Assembly: GCA_029465975.1 (NCBI GenBank)
Contig: CM055743.1
Location: 13,324,145 to 13,388,144 of the forward strand
Reading direction: 5' to 3'
From: Dallia pectoralis
Taxonomy: Eukaryota; Chordata; Actinopteri; Esociformes; Umbridae
DNA: 64,000 nucleotides
Below, in pieces: positions 23,401 through 35,876 of this stretch (the stretch's first letter is position 1; each line of letters starts with the position of its first letter). A program made the position numbers and the translations under genes. The notes below the pieces were generated by a model. That model was given only the letters and a program-made list of their open reading frames with translations, did no database searches and was not told the origin of the DNA.

Positions 23401-25021
23401 ACTGTCAATTTAATAAAATATGCTAACATTTTATACAATATGCTAATGTACCAGATGAACAGGTTAAAAAAGACATTCCAAACATGTTAAAAAGAGTTTG
23501 ATATGATATGATCCATTTATTTAGAATATATGTAAATGAAAAGGACAACAAATTAGATCAGGTAGTTCATAATTATAATCGTACAATTGTACAAACATAA
23601 TTTCCAAAAGGCAAAACGTCTGGGTTCATTCCCATGGAGCACCTGAACACACCAAACATACTAGAGTTCATATCTTCAAGTAATTGAGTAGCATCAGTAG
23701 CTGGACAATACAAAGAGCAACCTGCACCTTCACCCCGAGACAGGACAGCCTTGACATTTGTATTGACATGTTAACTCAAATGTAGAAAACAAGCCAAGCC
23801 AGCCCTAACATCAGATTAGACGCATATAAGTGTGCGATTTAAAAGATGCAAACTTTTGGATGGTTCTGTTACAATCAGGCAAACCACACTTCAACGTTAC
23901 ATTGGGCACATTTTTGTGAATACGCATATGCCTGACATATGCCTGAATAGTATGGACTCATGTACACAAACATTACAGAACATAATACACGTTTAGCAAA
24001 ACCAAAAAAACAAATAGGCTATTAAACAAATCTAGTTCTCAACAAAATGTCCAATGTTTTGCCAAATGCCTCCGTTTGGCCAAATCTAGGAATAGTTTTT
24101 GCTGGAATTAAACCACGATTGCCAAAGCTACTGTCTTACTAAATTGTTTCTAATTTCTTTAAAATCGAATAACACAGAGATGGACATCATCGCATATTTC
24201 TCAAATATTAGTTTAAAGAATCATTATTTCTGTTGCAGATTAATTCGAACCCCGTTAAAGTCAAACAAATGTAATTATACACACCTGGCGCTTGCATGGA
24301 ACACGATACAAGCATTCCTTTACCGTTATTCTGGAGTTCGGGCGCACAAGTAATTGCGTTCAGCTGATGATACAGAAATGCTACAAATTTACTCAGCACA
24401 GCATTGCTTAGAAAATGACGGTTCTTTGTTCATAATGCATATATTTGAACGTAAAAAAGATGATAAAAGGCAATACTTTAAAATGTATTTCAGCATTTTG
24501 TTAATCGACGCCCTACCCTTGAGTACCCCAATCCGATCGCGGCTCTCCCGGTATTAGGTCTAAGGACGGACATCAGGGGGCTTGCCCGGAGATCTCCAAG
24601 GAAAATGTTGCTATGCGAACTTAATCAGTTCATTAACAGTAGTCATCATGTGTTCACTATAGGTACACTTTATTACTGCTGTGCATGAACATAGCTGTTC
24701 CTCAATTTGTGTGTTTTCCACTTGAAAGGTTAGCGTATGAGGCAGCTGCTGCTTGCGCTGGGACCGGCTTTCGCTTCAATTTTAAAGACGTTATTCTCTA
24801 ATCGGTTGCATATTATGTCGTGGATATATCCCTCGAATGCATACTGCAGCCCCCTTTGTCTTGCTCTTTCAGATATTTCACCTGTTCGCCAAAAAGGACT
24901 AAATATCTAATTGGGAATGTCTGACACCGGTGCATACACACTGCAATAGACGTGCCAGGCTCGAAAGCTTGCCAGGCGTAGCAACAGTAACTAATGAGGG
25001 CGTGGCTAAGCGAAGGGTCAA
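23401..25021. other. interior of hAT-type element, no intact gene
   Basis: Sequence between the left inverted repeat and the BED finger remnant. No transposase blocks are recognisable. The last 60 bases before 25021 (GGGCGTGGCTAAGCGAAGGG) resemble the leader of other fish hAT elements. Confidence 0.35.
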
Positions 25022-25059
25022 TTGATTCGTAAAAAAAAGCATTGGCTCAGAAAATTTGA

Positions 25060-25200
25060 AGATGGTTCGGATTTGAAGTATCAGATGAGCAACAAAACAA
25101 CGTCATATGTAGGGAGTGCCATAAACAGGTTACAGCCAGGGGTGGAAACACTTCAAATCTTTTTCACCACCGAAAACTACGGAGTGTGTGAAACTGCGCG
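25060..25200 (+). pseudogene. hAT transposase BED zinc finger remnant
   Basis: In the frame from about 25063 the translation has WFGFEVSDEQQNNVICREC followed by HKQVTARGGNTSNLFHH. This is the BED finger pattern (Cys-X2-Cys, then an N-terminal TSNLxxHL block and paired His) that binds the ends of ZBED-class hAT transposons. A stop precedes it in frame at 25057, and a frameshift and stop follow directly after the HH pair, so the second zinc ligand region is broken. The C-terminal transposase fragment lies beyond the nested insertion. Confidence 0.75.
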
Positions 25201-25280
25201 AAGTCTGCAGAAGCCGCATGCCATAAACAACCCGAAAAAGATCCAGCCCCGAAAAAATGCTCAATGCAAACCTCATTTTT

Positions 25281-26461
25281 AGGGTGGCCCTTAAGTGCAA
25301 AGCACACAAAATATGAGTGCATCCCCCAAATGAACATGCTCCACCAATATAACAAATATTTCCCCAATAATTAACACACCTTCCCCCACACATGAACAAA
25401 TTACCCCGAAAATGAACACACTCCCCCCGAATACGAGTGAACTCCACCTAAATAGGATGACATATTTCCCCTATTGCGACTCAATTCCCCCAAATACAAA
25501 GACACGCTCACCCACAAGTGAAATGACATTACATTAAGAAGTCCACTAAATGTTGCAAGCATGTATTGCCCTTACTGCCAGCGCAACCGCAAGTTCAAGT
25601 GCTGGGGGGGCACCTAAAATAGTCTAATAATTATAATGCCGATATTATTTCCCGATATAAATATCTTTAGCACTTTTTAGGGATGTTTATAAAAAACCGT
25701 GCGGAACAAAAGTATTTAATTGCGCTAGAACGTAACCATGGTGCCCCCTTCCCCCCAAATACTGATGAAGTTTGATAGTAGGCTGTAGGTTTTTGGGGAA
25801 AGACAGCAGGAGTCAGGAGAAAACGAATGAAGATAAAGACGCGAAAAATAAGTTTTTTTCTCGTGTTGGTTGGGGGGCATCATAATGGAATCATGCTTAG
25901 TGCACCAAAATGGCTAGCAGCGGTACTGGTTATTGTGGAAAGCATTTTGATCTGCCGAGTTTTTGTAGCGCATACTAATTTTAATGTTGCGAAATGTTGA
26001 CAGCATATCTAAGATGATTTCATAAGAATGTCCCTGATTAAAATAAAGAGTAATTAGTGCAATTACATGACTTGCAGAATTGTTTGCACTAATTTTTCTT
26101 CCTTCCAAAACCATCAAACTTCTTATTTCCTGTTTGTGTCTGTGCATCCAATCAGCGACAAGGTGTTGCACCCGCCCTTTCCGTACTGAGTTAATGTAAT
26201 GTCGTTTCACTTGTGGGGGAGCGTGTCTTTGTATTTGGGGGAATTGTCATCCTATTTAGGGGGAGTTCACTGAACTTCACTCGTATTCGGGGGGAGTGTG
26301 TTCATTTTCGGGGTAATTGTTCATGTGTGGGGGAAGGTTAGTCGTATTTGAGGGAACGTGTGTTAATTATTGGGGTATTATTTTTTTTATATTGGTGGAG
26401 CATGTTCATTTGGGGGATGTCATCATATTTTTGTGTGTGTTTTGCACTTGAGGGCCACCGT
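25281..26461. mobile_element. nested non-autonomous DNA transposon with ~260-bp inverted repeats
   Basis: The left end starts AGGGTGGCCCTTAAGTGCAA; the reverse complement of the right end starts ACGGTGGCCCTCAAGTGCAA. The arms (about 25281-25535 and 26195-26461) remain complementary for about 260 bp, clear even at protein level because both arms encode YWWSMFIWG when read from the same side. The flanks TCATTTTT (25273-25280) and ACATTTTC (26462-26469) look like a degraded 8-bp target duplication, which would fit a hAT-type element. The interior of about 650 bp has no recognised frame. It is inserted within the coding region of the outer hAT element. Confidence 0.8.
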
Positions 26462-26464
26462 ACA

Positions 26465-26870
26465 TTTTCCCTCAGTGTGCCTTATGAAAAGAAAAGTGCC
26501 AAGGGGTGTACTATAACGAAAGCGGTGTCCTATCACATTGCTAAAGATATGGTCCCTGTTGCAACTGTTGAACAAGTCGGAATCAAAATGCTGCTGAAAA
26601 TGATTGACCCGAGATATGAGCTTCACATTCGCAACTACTTTGCAAGAGAAGCACTGCCACAAATGTACACTAAAGTCAGGCAGAGCGTTCAGGTTTTCTT
26701 CCCTTTAATGTTGCGAGAGAAATTATTGGGATATATATCGTATATCGATATCCAGACAAAATATAGCAAAGCCATTGTAAAATATCCCTACATGGATATA
26801 ACTACTGCTGTGATGACTAATACTTGTTTACAAGTTACCAATTGCAGCCTATTTTCAATATTTTGATACA
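26465..26870 (+). pseudogene. hAT (ZBED-like) transposase fragment
   Basis: In one frame the translation runs SVPYEKKSAKGCTITKAVSY, then HIAKDMVPVATVEQVG, then LLKMIDPRYELHIRNYF and LPQMYTKVRQSVQ. This is the well-conserved segment of ZBED-class hAT transposases between the BED finger and the catalytic domain (family pattern: AVTxxIAKDMxPxxTVExxGF, LLxxLDPRYxxPSRxxF). It lies immediately after the nested insertion. The open frame starts at 26348, inside the inserted element's right arm, and reads across the junction for 172 codons. After about 26690 the homology stops and the sequence is unrelated, so the catalytic core is deleted. Confidence 0.8.
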
Positions 26871-27067
26871 CATGTCTTTATTTGTCTTTTTCTAGTGAAT
26901 ATCCTGCTTTAGAATTTACAGTAGCAGACTGTTTGGATCATTCATGCATGTCATTCCCTTGCCCCGCCTCACATTCTCAGTTGTCTACAGTACAATATTG
27001 TAATTCAGGAAAACAGTGTGTTACTGTGGGAAATCGGCTGTATTTTTACAGCAATTTCTTACAGTGT

Positions 27068-28550
27068 AGGAGTGTCGTTTGCTTTCAAATTAAAATAACA
27101 CAAACGCCATTTTCCTGCGCCTGGCTTCACATTTCTTACTCCACTCTCAGCCAGTCGTGCTGAGGAGAGAGAAAGTCTGTGTGTGTTTTCTAGTGATACT
27201 GATATGTGTGTGTACAAAAGATATTTGTTAGTGAGGTTAAAATATTACATCAATACATCTGGTTCACCCAGCTCCTATATAAACATCTGTCTAGTTGTTT
27301 GAATGTCCTTGACTTTTTCGTCTGAATGGACTAATGAAATGTATTCTTTATTTATTAATTTACTAAAAATAATTTGTCTGAAATCAAAAGCAATACAACA
27401 AGCATATAGGCCTAACGTGTTTTTCTTATTATTAATTTAAATTTGCATATTGTTTGAGAACGTACAATAATTTACATTTAACAGCAGTCTAGTAGTCTAT
27501 CTATAATCTTACCATCGCTAAAAATAGTGACGAAGGCTGAGACTATTGGTTCGAAGGCTATTGGTTCCTCATCTCTGCAACACCTAAATTGGATGTTATG
27601 TTTCCCTTCTCACGGGCATAGCGACTGTGTGTTTCTCACAAATGTAACTACGTGTATGTCATGACGAGAATCAATTCATCAATTATATTTCATGGGAATG
27701 AAACACTGCTCCACGTACAATGTATACACGTGCACTGACTACAATGTTCACATCTTCAATTCGCATGGATTCATTCACAGAGAGCTGAATCATTCTAACG
27801 GAATTGAATGTACATTTTTTTTCGTTTACATCATTTGAATGCTCCTATCCAGACCTACTCATAGTAATGAGTCTATAGATATTATGCACTTTGGTGTACT
27901 GGCCCACCTGTAGAGATCAAAGTACTCTGGCATCACTCAACTAAATTAATTACACAAGACCTGGCAGTAGGGAATTTAACAAACGGTTAAACGCCCAGTT
28001 CTGCTTGGTCATTGCAACCAGGGTTTCTTGTCCTGGCTGTCCCACTTGTTGTCAAAATCAGATCAGCGCCGTCTGTGCTAGATTGGTACGACGCGGTTGT
28101 CCTGGCACAGTGCAATCTAGTGCTGGCAGGCACTACTGGCAGGTCAAACACATGTCAATGGGCCGTCATTAGCCCAAAAGAGTGCTCTACTCCAATCAAG
28201 TTGGTTCAGGCCTACTTATCCCATTAGCATGATAAGAACCAGAGCATCGTGGGTAGATGTGCATCGGAGCACACATCACGATTTTTGTTTCTCCTGAGCT
28301 ATCTGGGAGTCATGTACAAAACCACAAATTTAGGAGGAAAGAAAAGTAGGTAAAGTGAATGAAACACTCAATGGGTTTGCTTGTCAAGCACCCAATTGTT
28401 TTTCCCGAAGTTCACTTTATTGCATCAGATGCGAAGCAGCAAGGAACATGTCTTCTGGATTTGGTCAATGCGTGACTCGTATTCCTATTGTCTTCTTCTT
28501 CCATAGCCTTCTAACACGCAGGTCACAGCTGCGCGTTAACACGTGCAGAA
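27068..28550. other. unique sequence, no gene seen
   Basis: No gene, RNA or element is recognised. Open frames of up to 90 codons have no domain signal. Confidence 0.4.
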
Positions 28551-29870
28551 GTCTCCTCAGCTCGTGGTTGTGTGATGTATCGCGCGGGTTAACCACCATA
28601 ATTCAGCGTGTGGGCGTTAAAATATAAATAACCAGCTGTCACCGAGTTCCTTCCACCCCGGTTATGACGGCGGCGGCGTGGTTTATCTACGGGACGTGCG
28701 TCTTCTCGACGACCTTGACTTATTCGGCGTCGGCGGACCACTCCCCCTAATTAGGGCGTAGAACTCACTCCGGCGCGTGCTCGGCTCTCGCGGACGCGAC
28801 CCACAATGCAACGTGGGGGAACATCGCCGCGCCCTCGCCCCCGGCGCAAACACAAATAGATTGAACTCTCCATTATTTCCCCGCATCCTCCTCGATTACA
28901 TCTGGAGGATAGGAGGCTGAGGTCCGGGGTCGGCATGAATTGGCTCTGATAACTACTGCTGTGTGGATCGTGGAGGCGCTCGTGTAAATGTATTCCATGT
29001 TTATTGTACGCCGCTCTTGTGAAATACAAATGAGGACATTACCGCGTCGTTCCTCGCATCGAAACGCTCCGACACAAAAGCTGATCCGAAAATAAAGGAT
29101 CTATTTCCCAGAGACAGACACGCGCACACAAACACGCACACACACGTTCACACCCTCCCTCTTTTGCCTTCTCTTCCATCCGCAGCCCCTCGTGTCCCTC
29201 GTGTATTAATCTGTGATTCTCAAGATGTGATTTTATGGCGCCTTTCATGAAATATTCATGGGCAGGCAGGCAGCGCTTCCTGCTGGGCCCGATCACCAGG
29301 TAGGATGAATACCATTACCATGGTTTCACACATGAGCGCCGCCATCATGGCTATTTTAATGCAGGCCGCTCCTCCGCCTCCATCAGGACCTCTGCATTGT
29401 CAACACCGCCTGACACTGTTTATTTATCAACCCGCCTTTTTTTGTCTCGGCTCGGTCGCCGCCGCTGCGAATTCAAAGCGGGTTTAATGTCTGTGTATTT
29501 TTCCCGGTCCCGTCCGATCCTGTCCGCGGGCCTCGATGCTAGTGCTACAGATAGCGCCCGGGGAGCCTTTGCTCTATTTCAATGGGGTTTTCAATGAGAT
29601 CCGGGGGAGACCCGTGTGTGCCTCTATGCCCGGAAGCTTTGAAGCCCTCGTGCCAATCGGCGTTCATGGAAATCGCTATTGATGACACCCGCAGCACCGC
29701 GGAGACTCACGTTAAATCAGACACTTTAATGCGATATGTCGCCACGTGCTCCCTCTGGGTTTCTATAACAATGCAAATTTTGTCACCGGTCGTCGTGTCA
29801 CCTGTCGATCACATAACTGCCCGCGGGTCTGTCGCCACATGTCCGGCCCGGAGGTCGTAATCTTCCAGAA
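28551..29870. other. CpG-rich block, possible CpG island or conserved regulatory sequence
   Basis: CpG density rises sharply against the surrounding sequence, most of all at 28665-28860, where CGGCGGCGGCG, GCGTCGGCGG and GGACGCG occur close together. It stays elevated to about 29870. The part at 29230-29480 has mixed, non-repetitive composition (ATGGCGCCTTTCATGAAATA and similar) of the kind seen in conserved non-coding elements. No exon, splice structure or long frame fits. Calling it an island is direct from composition; a regulatory role is inference. Confidence 0.4.
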
Positions 29871-30849
29871 CAACAAACAATAGCCCAAACAGCCCTAACG
29901 AGGATCTTCATATTTTTTCAGCCACTGGAGATTTGAAAACGTGCTGTGAGATGACCGAGAGACCAGCGACCAGTGCAGAGGCAGAATTGCTTTCTCGGGG
30001 GGGGGCTGTTCCTTTCGTTACCCCTGATACTGTGGTTTCATGAATCACGAAGAGTTGTTCAAAATACCATAACAAGGCTAAATAAATAATGTGCGTGTGT
30101 GTATAAAAGCATGCATTAGGAATGAGTGGTGTCTGTCCACATTCCTTGACCCTGACTTTGCAGAAGCGTCTCAGCCATTTTCCATGCCACCATAGCACTT
30201 CTAAATAGTTTCAAGCATGTCCAAGTTGGGGCATTTAAATGTTACTGGATGCTCCGATCCCTCTGCCAGCACCAGTTATACAGGGCAAGCACAGATAAGC
30301 TGCAGAAAATGTGTTTCGCAGGAAGCTACTTGGCATTTTTAAACGAGTATATACCTAGAATTAGACATGCGGTCTGTATCGAAGCTTAGCGCGCAAGGCT
30401 AACACCTCTGAATTGGTGACGAGTTAGCATGGAAAGCATCCCTTTCGTTCCCTCTGGATTTCTCCAGATGTATGAGTCATCGACAGTGACTCTGTCCTTT
30501 AAGGAATCTGACAACACATCAATCTCTCTTCTTTACCAATGCAGTGGCAGCTGACACGTCGGGAGTCATCGGCCCAATCGATAGGCAGAATAAATTCCCC
30601 CGACACTAAACGCAAGGTGGATATAGCTACATCTACTGTGTGCTGCCAACAAAAAAAACAAGCACTAACCCCTGGGTTGTGACCTTAAAATGTCATTAAC
30701 TTCCTGTTTTGGAGGCCACAAGACTACATGCCTGGCTGCCAGAGCTGAGAAGTCGCAATTCACAGATAAGGTAGATAGGTTTGTTACAATGTTCCGGTGA
30801 AATAAAGTCGGCTGCCGGCACCTCATTGACTTACCTCCTCCAAAGTGGA
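29871..30849. other. unique sequence, no gene seen
   Basis: No gene is recognised; a poly-G run lies near 29998. Confidence 0.4.
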
Positions 30850-32076
30850 ACAACACCACAGAGTATCAAACAGGCTGCCGTGGGAAGGCTATGTAGCTAC
30901 AACACCACAGATTATCAAACAGGCTGCCGTGGGAATGCTACGCAGCTACAACACCACAGAGTATCAAACAGGCTGCCGTGGGAAGGCTATGTAGCTACAA
31001 CACCACAGATTATCAAACAGGCTGCCGTGGGAATGCTACGCAGCTACAACACCACAGAGTATCAAACAAGCTGCCATGGGAATGCTACGTAGCTACAACA
31101 CCACAGATTATCAAAAAGGCTGCCGTGGGAATGCTACATAGCTACAACACCACAGATTATCAAACAGGCTGCCGTGGGAAGGCTACGTAGCTACAACACC
31201 ACAGAGTATCAAACAGGCTGCCGTGGGAATGCTATGTAGCTACAACACCACAGATTATCAAACAGGCTGCCGTGGGAAGGCTACGTAGATACAACACCAC
31301 AGATTATCAAACAGGCTGCCGTGGGAAGGCTACGTAGCTACAACACCACAGATTATCAAACAGGCTGCCGTGGGAAGGCTACGTAGCTACAACACCACAG
31401 AGTATCAAACAGGCTGCCGTGGGAATGCTACGTAGCTACAACACCACAGAGTATCAAACAGGCTGCCGTGGGAAGGCTATGTAGCTACAACACCACAGAT
31501 TATCAAACAGGCTGCCGTGGGAATGCTACGCAGCTACAACACCACAGAGTATCAAACAAGCTGCCATGGGAATGCTACGTAGCTACAACACCACAGATTA
31601 TCAAAAAGGCTGCCGTGGGAATGCTACGTAGCTACAACACCACAGATTATCAAACAGGCTGCCGTGGGAAGGCTACATAGCTACAACACCACAGAGTATC
31701 AAACAGGCTGCCGTGGGAATGCTACGTAGCTACAACACCACAGATTATCAAACAGGCTGCCGTGGGAAGGCTACGTAGATACAACACCACAGATTATCAA
31801 ACAGGCTGCCGTGGGAAGGCTACGTAGCTACAACACCACAGATTATCAAACAGGCTGCCGTGGGAAGGCTACGTAGCTACAACACCACAGATTATCAAAC
31901 AGGCTGCCGTGGGAAGGCTACGTAGCTACAACACCACAGGTTATCAAACAGGCTGCCGTGGGAAGGCTACGTAGCTACAACACCACAGATTATCAAACAG
32001 GCTGCCGTGGGAAGGCTACGTAGCTACAACACCACAGATTATCAAACAGGCTGCCGTGGGACGGCTACGTAGCTAC
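30850..32076. repeat. 49-bp tandem array, about 25 copies, with higher-order structure
   Basis: Units of 49 bp with the core CAGGCTGCCGTGGGAA and a palindromic CTACGTAG at the unit junction. Variable positions (GATTATC or GAGTATC, GGAAGG or GGAATG, CTACGTAG/CTATGTAG/CTACGCAG, CAAGCTGCCATGGG, CAAAAAGG) recur in the same order 490 bp apart: monomers from 30949 match those from 31439. This shows a ten-monomer higher-order repeat. The array then becomes uniform toward its right end. Confidence 0.96.
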
Positions 32077-35000
32077 CCTGGCGTAACTGAAACAGGGCTG
32101 CTTATAACCAATACTAGGTTCTAGATGTATGTATGACACCGCCACCGATGAATTCACTCAGAAATCCCCCTACTCTTTGATCTGCACAAACGAGATGTAG
32201 AATAATTAACGCGGTGTCAGCTGCTTGTCGCCCTGCTGTAATAATAATCACATTAAATTAATCTCAGTAGAATTGTGATCCGGGTGACTCAGAAAGTCAC
32301 AGTGTGTCGACACACAGCATGTGACTTACAGGTAGAAAGGTAGTTTTTCATCTTCTAGTGCCTCACAACGTTACTGCAAATCTTCATCGTTATTTTACCG
32401 TTGGTACCACTGTAATTGAATGAGTCTATTTAATTTGTGTCACTGTAGGGAATCTGACACTGGTAATGAGTGCATGAAAGTCATTCAAAGGACAAAAACA
32501 ACGAGGTAAAAGTCAAAAGAACATTTCGCTCTGTTTTTAAAACAAAATAAACCCACAGAAGTCCATGAACCTAGAAAGTGTAGATTTGTAGATCACTTGG
32601 CCCTCATAGAAAAGCGATAATTGGTGTAGGACGATATTCCAAGCATGACTTCTGCCAGAAGTGTTCGAACAGGCTGTGTAAACCATCTGCCTGTCTCTGT
32701 TTGTGGTGCTACTACGGTTTGATATCGGAAATATTATGAAGGCGCTCTGGGCTATGAGAGGGGCTGAAACTTTCTCCAAACGGAATGATTGAAATGGAGT
32801 GAGGAACTTTTCTGTCTACCAGATTTGGTTGCCCTGCTCGTGAACCCGAGAAGCTTAAATCCCATCTCTGTCGCGAAGAGAACGAAAACGAGTGGGAGGA
32901 AGGAAGGAAAAAGGAAGAGCAAGACGAGGAAAAGGATAGCGGGCGCTTCGTTAAATCTATGTCTGAGAAATAAGCTCATATTGCTTGAAATCTCCCTGGA
33001 TGTATTTCAGGGATGTGTGTAAGAGCCTGTTATAAATATCAATGGCAAAGTGCACCACAGTTTTCTGTTTCAGAAGATAGGAGCATGGAGAATGTGGGCG
33101 AAGTATTAGCATGTGATTGTGTGTACGATACACACACATCTCAGTGTACATCCACAAACGAATACCAATATATATATATATATAGGTCATACGATGATTA
33201 AAATAGCTAGGTGCTCTCTCCCTTTCCCGTTACGGATCATATCTAATCTCAGATGACAGTCGACTTTTCATAGTTAGTATATTTAACTACTAGTGTCCTG
33301 AACACCGAAAGACTATTAATCCATAAATAAAGACCCCTGGAGTCAGACTCATTGTGCCTTAAACTGTACTTCCTATAACAGGGACGTCGTTCTAAAGACC
33401 TGTCTGGGTAAACGGAGTCGTCACTGGAGGAGATTCATTAGGAGAGGGTGCCACGAGGGGGGTTCGGCGATAATTACCAATTAGACCGGCGTCGGGCAGC
33501 GGGGTTCGTCAGCGTGGCAGCGACGAGGGGGGGGGCCGGGGGGCCCCAAACGTTCTCCTGTGCCGTGGAGCGTTCGGGGCCCCAGTGTTAAATACAGAGC
33601 GTCGTTTAATCTAATGCTTCAGTTGCTCGCTGCGATTGCTTGTCAGTTTTGTCAGCTAATTATAAAGTTGCCACATGCGCTGCCCTCGCACACCCCCCTC
33701 CCCCTCTCCCGGGCCCCCCGCCCACACACGAACCACTTTGCTCTCTGTCGTTTTCTGCCTCTAACCTCTCCTTTCTCTTTGTGTCTACCTGTCTTGTAAA
33801 GCCTCCCTCCTCTCCTCTCGGCTTGTTGCTTAGGTTACTACTCACTGGGTACCCACACTTGACCTCTAACCGGCGGATAAAGCCACGCTAAGATGTAGCA
33901 CGTGGCTAGCTGTCTTCACAGTTTTACACGTCTGATTATTACCCAAGATTCAATCTGGTCTCTGACTGGGTTGGATATGACATCATGTAGTTGGCTCTCA
34001 TAAAACTTTTAACAGCTAAGCAGCTTTAAAGGTGAGGTAAGGCAAATTAAATCCTATTATTAGGCATCTCCACATGCGTTTTGTTAACCCTATGTTATTT
34101 TTAGGAATGCTTAAAGTATTAGCTAGTCCAGGCTAGGCTATAACAGCAAATACACACGAAGCGTTAACATTCACTGCCAGAAACATTTGGGCAAGCTTGT
34201 GTGGCATGTATTTTTTATCTTTCAGATCAATGCGGCCCTGAAAAATATCTGACCCAATTTAGATTCGGATTCTCCCTCATCTCTGACATGTATGGGATCT
34301 AATCTGGTCGACCTTGGACCTAAAATGAATGGTATTGCTTTATTTGACGACGTGGGAGTGGGGGGGGGGGCACTGTCACATGGGATTTTCTCAGTCACAT
34401 CTCAGCACCGATATGAATCAGTCGATCAGAGATTACCCCTATATGTGATATCCCAGAAGAACAACGAGGACTGTAAGCATCAATATATCACTGGAAGGGT
34501 GCCGGCGTTCTTTGTCATACAGAAATTGGTCTTTTTGCCGACTGCCATGCCTTAACTAACTGCCAAATTGTCCCGTGTGTTGGAATTAACTGGCCTTGTA
34601 ATGTCTCACAGTAACGAGGACCCACGTGTCATGTGGAGCCAGAGGGACTACAGCAGAAGGTGTCAGTGTCAAACGAAGTTACGGAGCTTGTCGAAGCTAT
34701 GTAGGATCATGGTATGTTCCTTTGAAGGACTTTTATCCCCTCCGAGATAGGGGTCGGCAGAAAGAGAGAGGCGGCTGACCCCTCCAACCCCGCTGTTTTC
34801 CTCTCCTCTTTTCATCTCTCGTTTGTCATACCCTAGGCTCGTTCACTCTGGTACAGGGATGGGGTTGGGTGTTCGGAGATACTCTCAGAGCAGAGGTACG
34901 GTATATGTCATCTGCACACAGCATCTCAATGTTCTGGGAAACCCAATTGTCTTCTTCTCTGTCTCTTCGAGCCATTCTCTCCAGGTTTGTCTACTCTGCT

Positions 35001-35181
35001 TCGGTGTCTCAACGAAGTGCCAGTGTAGTGCTATAGAAAGAAACGAGAACCAAAACTATGAAATATGATTTTTGTAACCATACAAGTGGAGACCATTTGA
35101 CATGGCACACACTTGACATTCTCTCAACCAGCAACATGAAGTAGTCACCTGGAATGCATTTCAATTTCCACGTGTGCCTAG
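32077..35181. other. unique sequence with short simple repeats, no gene seen
   Basis: No gene is recognised. It includes a (TA)7 run near 33167-33183, a G/C-rich stretch at 33460-33560 (run of nine G, then CCGGGGGGCCCC) and a poly-G run near 34360. Open frames of 60-87 codons overlap on both strands. Confidence 0.4.
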
Positions 35182-35876
35182 CTATCTCACCCACACAATT
35201 ACCAACTGCTACCTCACATACACACAATACCGCCTTCTATCTCACCCACACAATTACCAACTGTTACCTCACACACACAATACAGACTGCTAATTCACAC
35301 ACACAATACCGACTGCTACCTCACCCACACAATACAGACTGCTAATTCACACACACAATACCGACTGCTACCTCACCCACGCAATACAGACTGCTAATTC
35401 ACACACACAATACCGCCTGCTACCTCACACACACAATACCGACTGCTACCTCACCCACACAATACAGACTGCTACCTCACACACACAATACAGACTGCTA
35501 ATTCACACACACAATACAGACTGCTAATTCACACACACAATACCGACTGCTACCTCACCCACACAATACAGACTGCTAATTCACACACACAATACCGACT
35601 GCTACCTCACCCACACAATACAGACTGCTAATTCACACACACAATACAGACTGCTATCTCACACACACAATACCGCCTGCTATCTCACCCACACAATACC
35701 AACTACTACCTCACAAACACAATACCAACTGCTACCTCACACACACAATACAGACTGCTACCTCACACACACAATACAGACTGCTACCTCACACACGCAA
35801 TACAGACTGCTACCTCACCCACACAATACCAACTGCTACCTCACACACACAATACCGCCTTGCTACCTCACCCACA
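35182..35876. repeat. 26-bp CA-rich minisatellite, about 26 copies
   Basis: Units of 26 bp built as ACACAATAC plus a variable part. Two main variants, ACAGACTGCTAATTC and ACCGACTGCTACCTC, alternate through much of 35260-35640, giving a 52-bp dimer. The edges hold less regular units (CTATCTC, ACCAACTGC). Confidence 0.93.

Larger units (their letters stand above)
22897..27067 (+). mobile_element. decayed hAT-type DNA transposon with a nested insertion
   Basis: The left end starts ACACTGTAAGAAATT and the right end closes with AATTTCTTACAGTGT, a perfect 15-bp terminal inverted repeat. ACAGT-rich subterminal sequence lies on both sides. Inside are a BED-type zinc finger remnant (25060-25200) and a later transposase fragment (26470-26690), both typical of ZBED-class hAT transposases and on the plus strand. 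The coding region is split by a separate 1.18-kb element (25281-26461) and lacks most of the RNase-H-like and dimerisation regions. No matching 8-bp target duplication is visible at the outer ends (left AATAAGTT, right AGGAGTGT), so either the flanks have decayed or the outer pairing needs confirmation. Confidence 0.65.

Noticed and set aside
22897..27067. A domesticated ZBED-type host gene
   Set aside because: The coding pieces are split by an insertion and broken by stops and frameshifts, and they lie between transposon inverted repeats.
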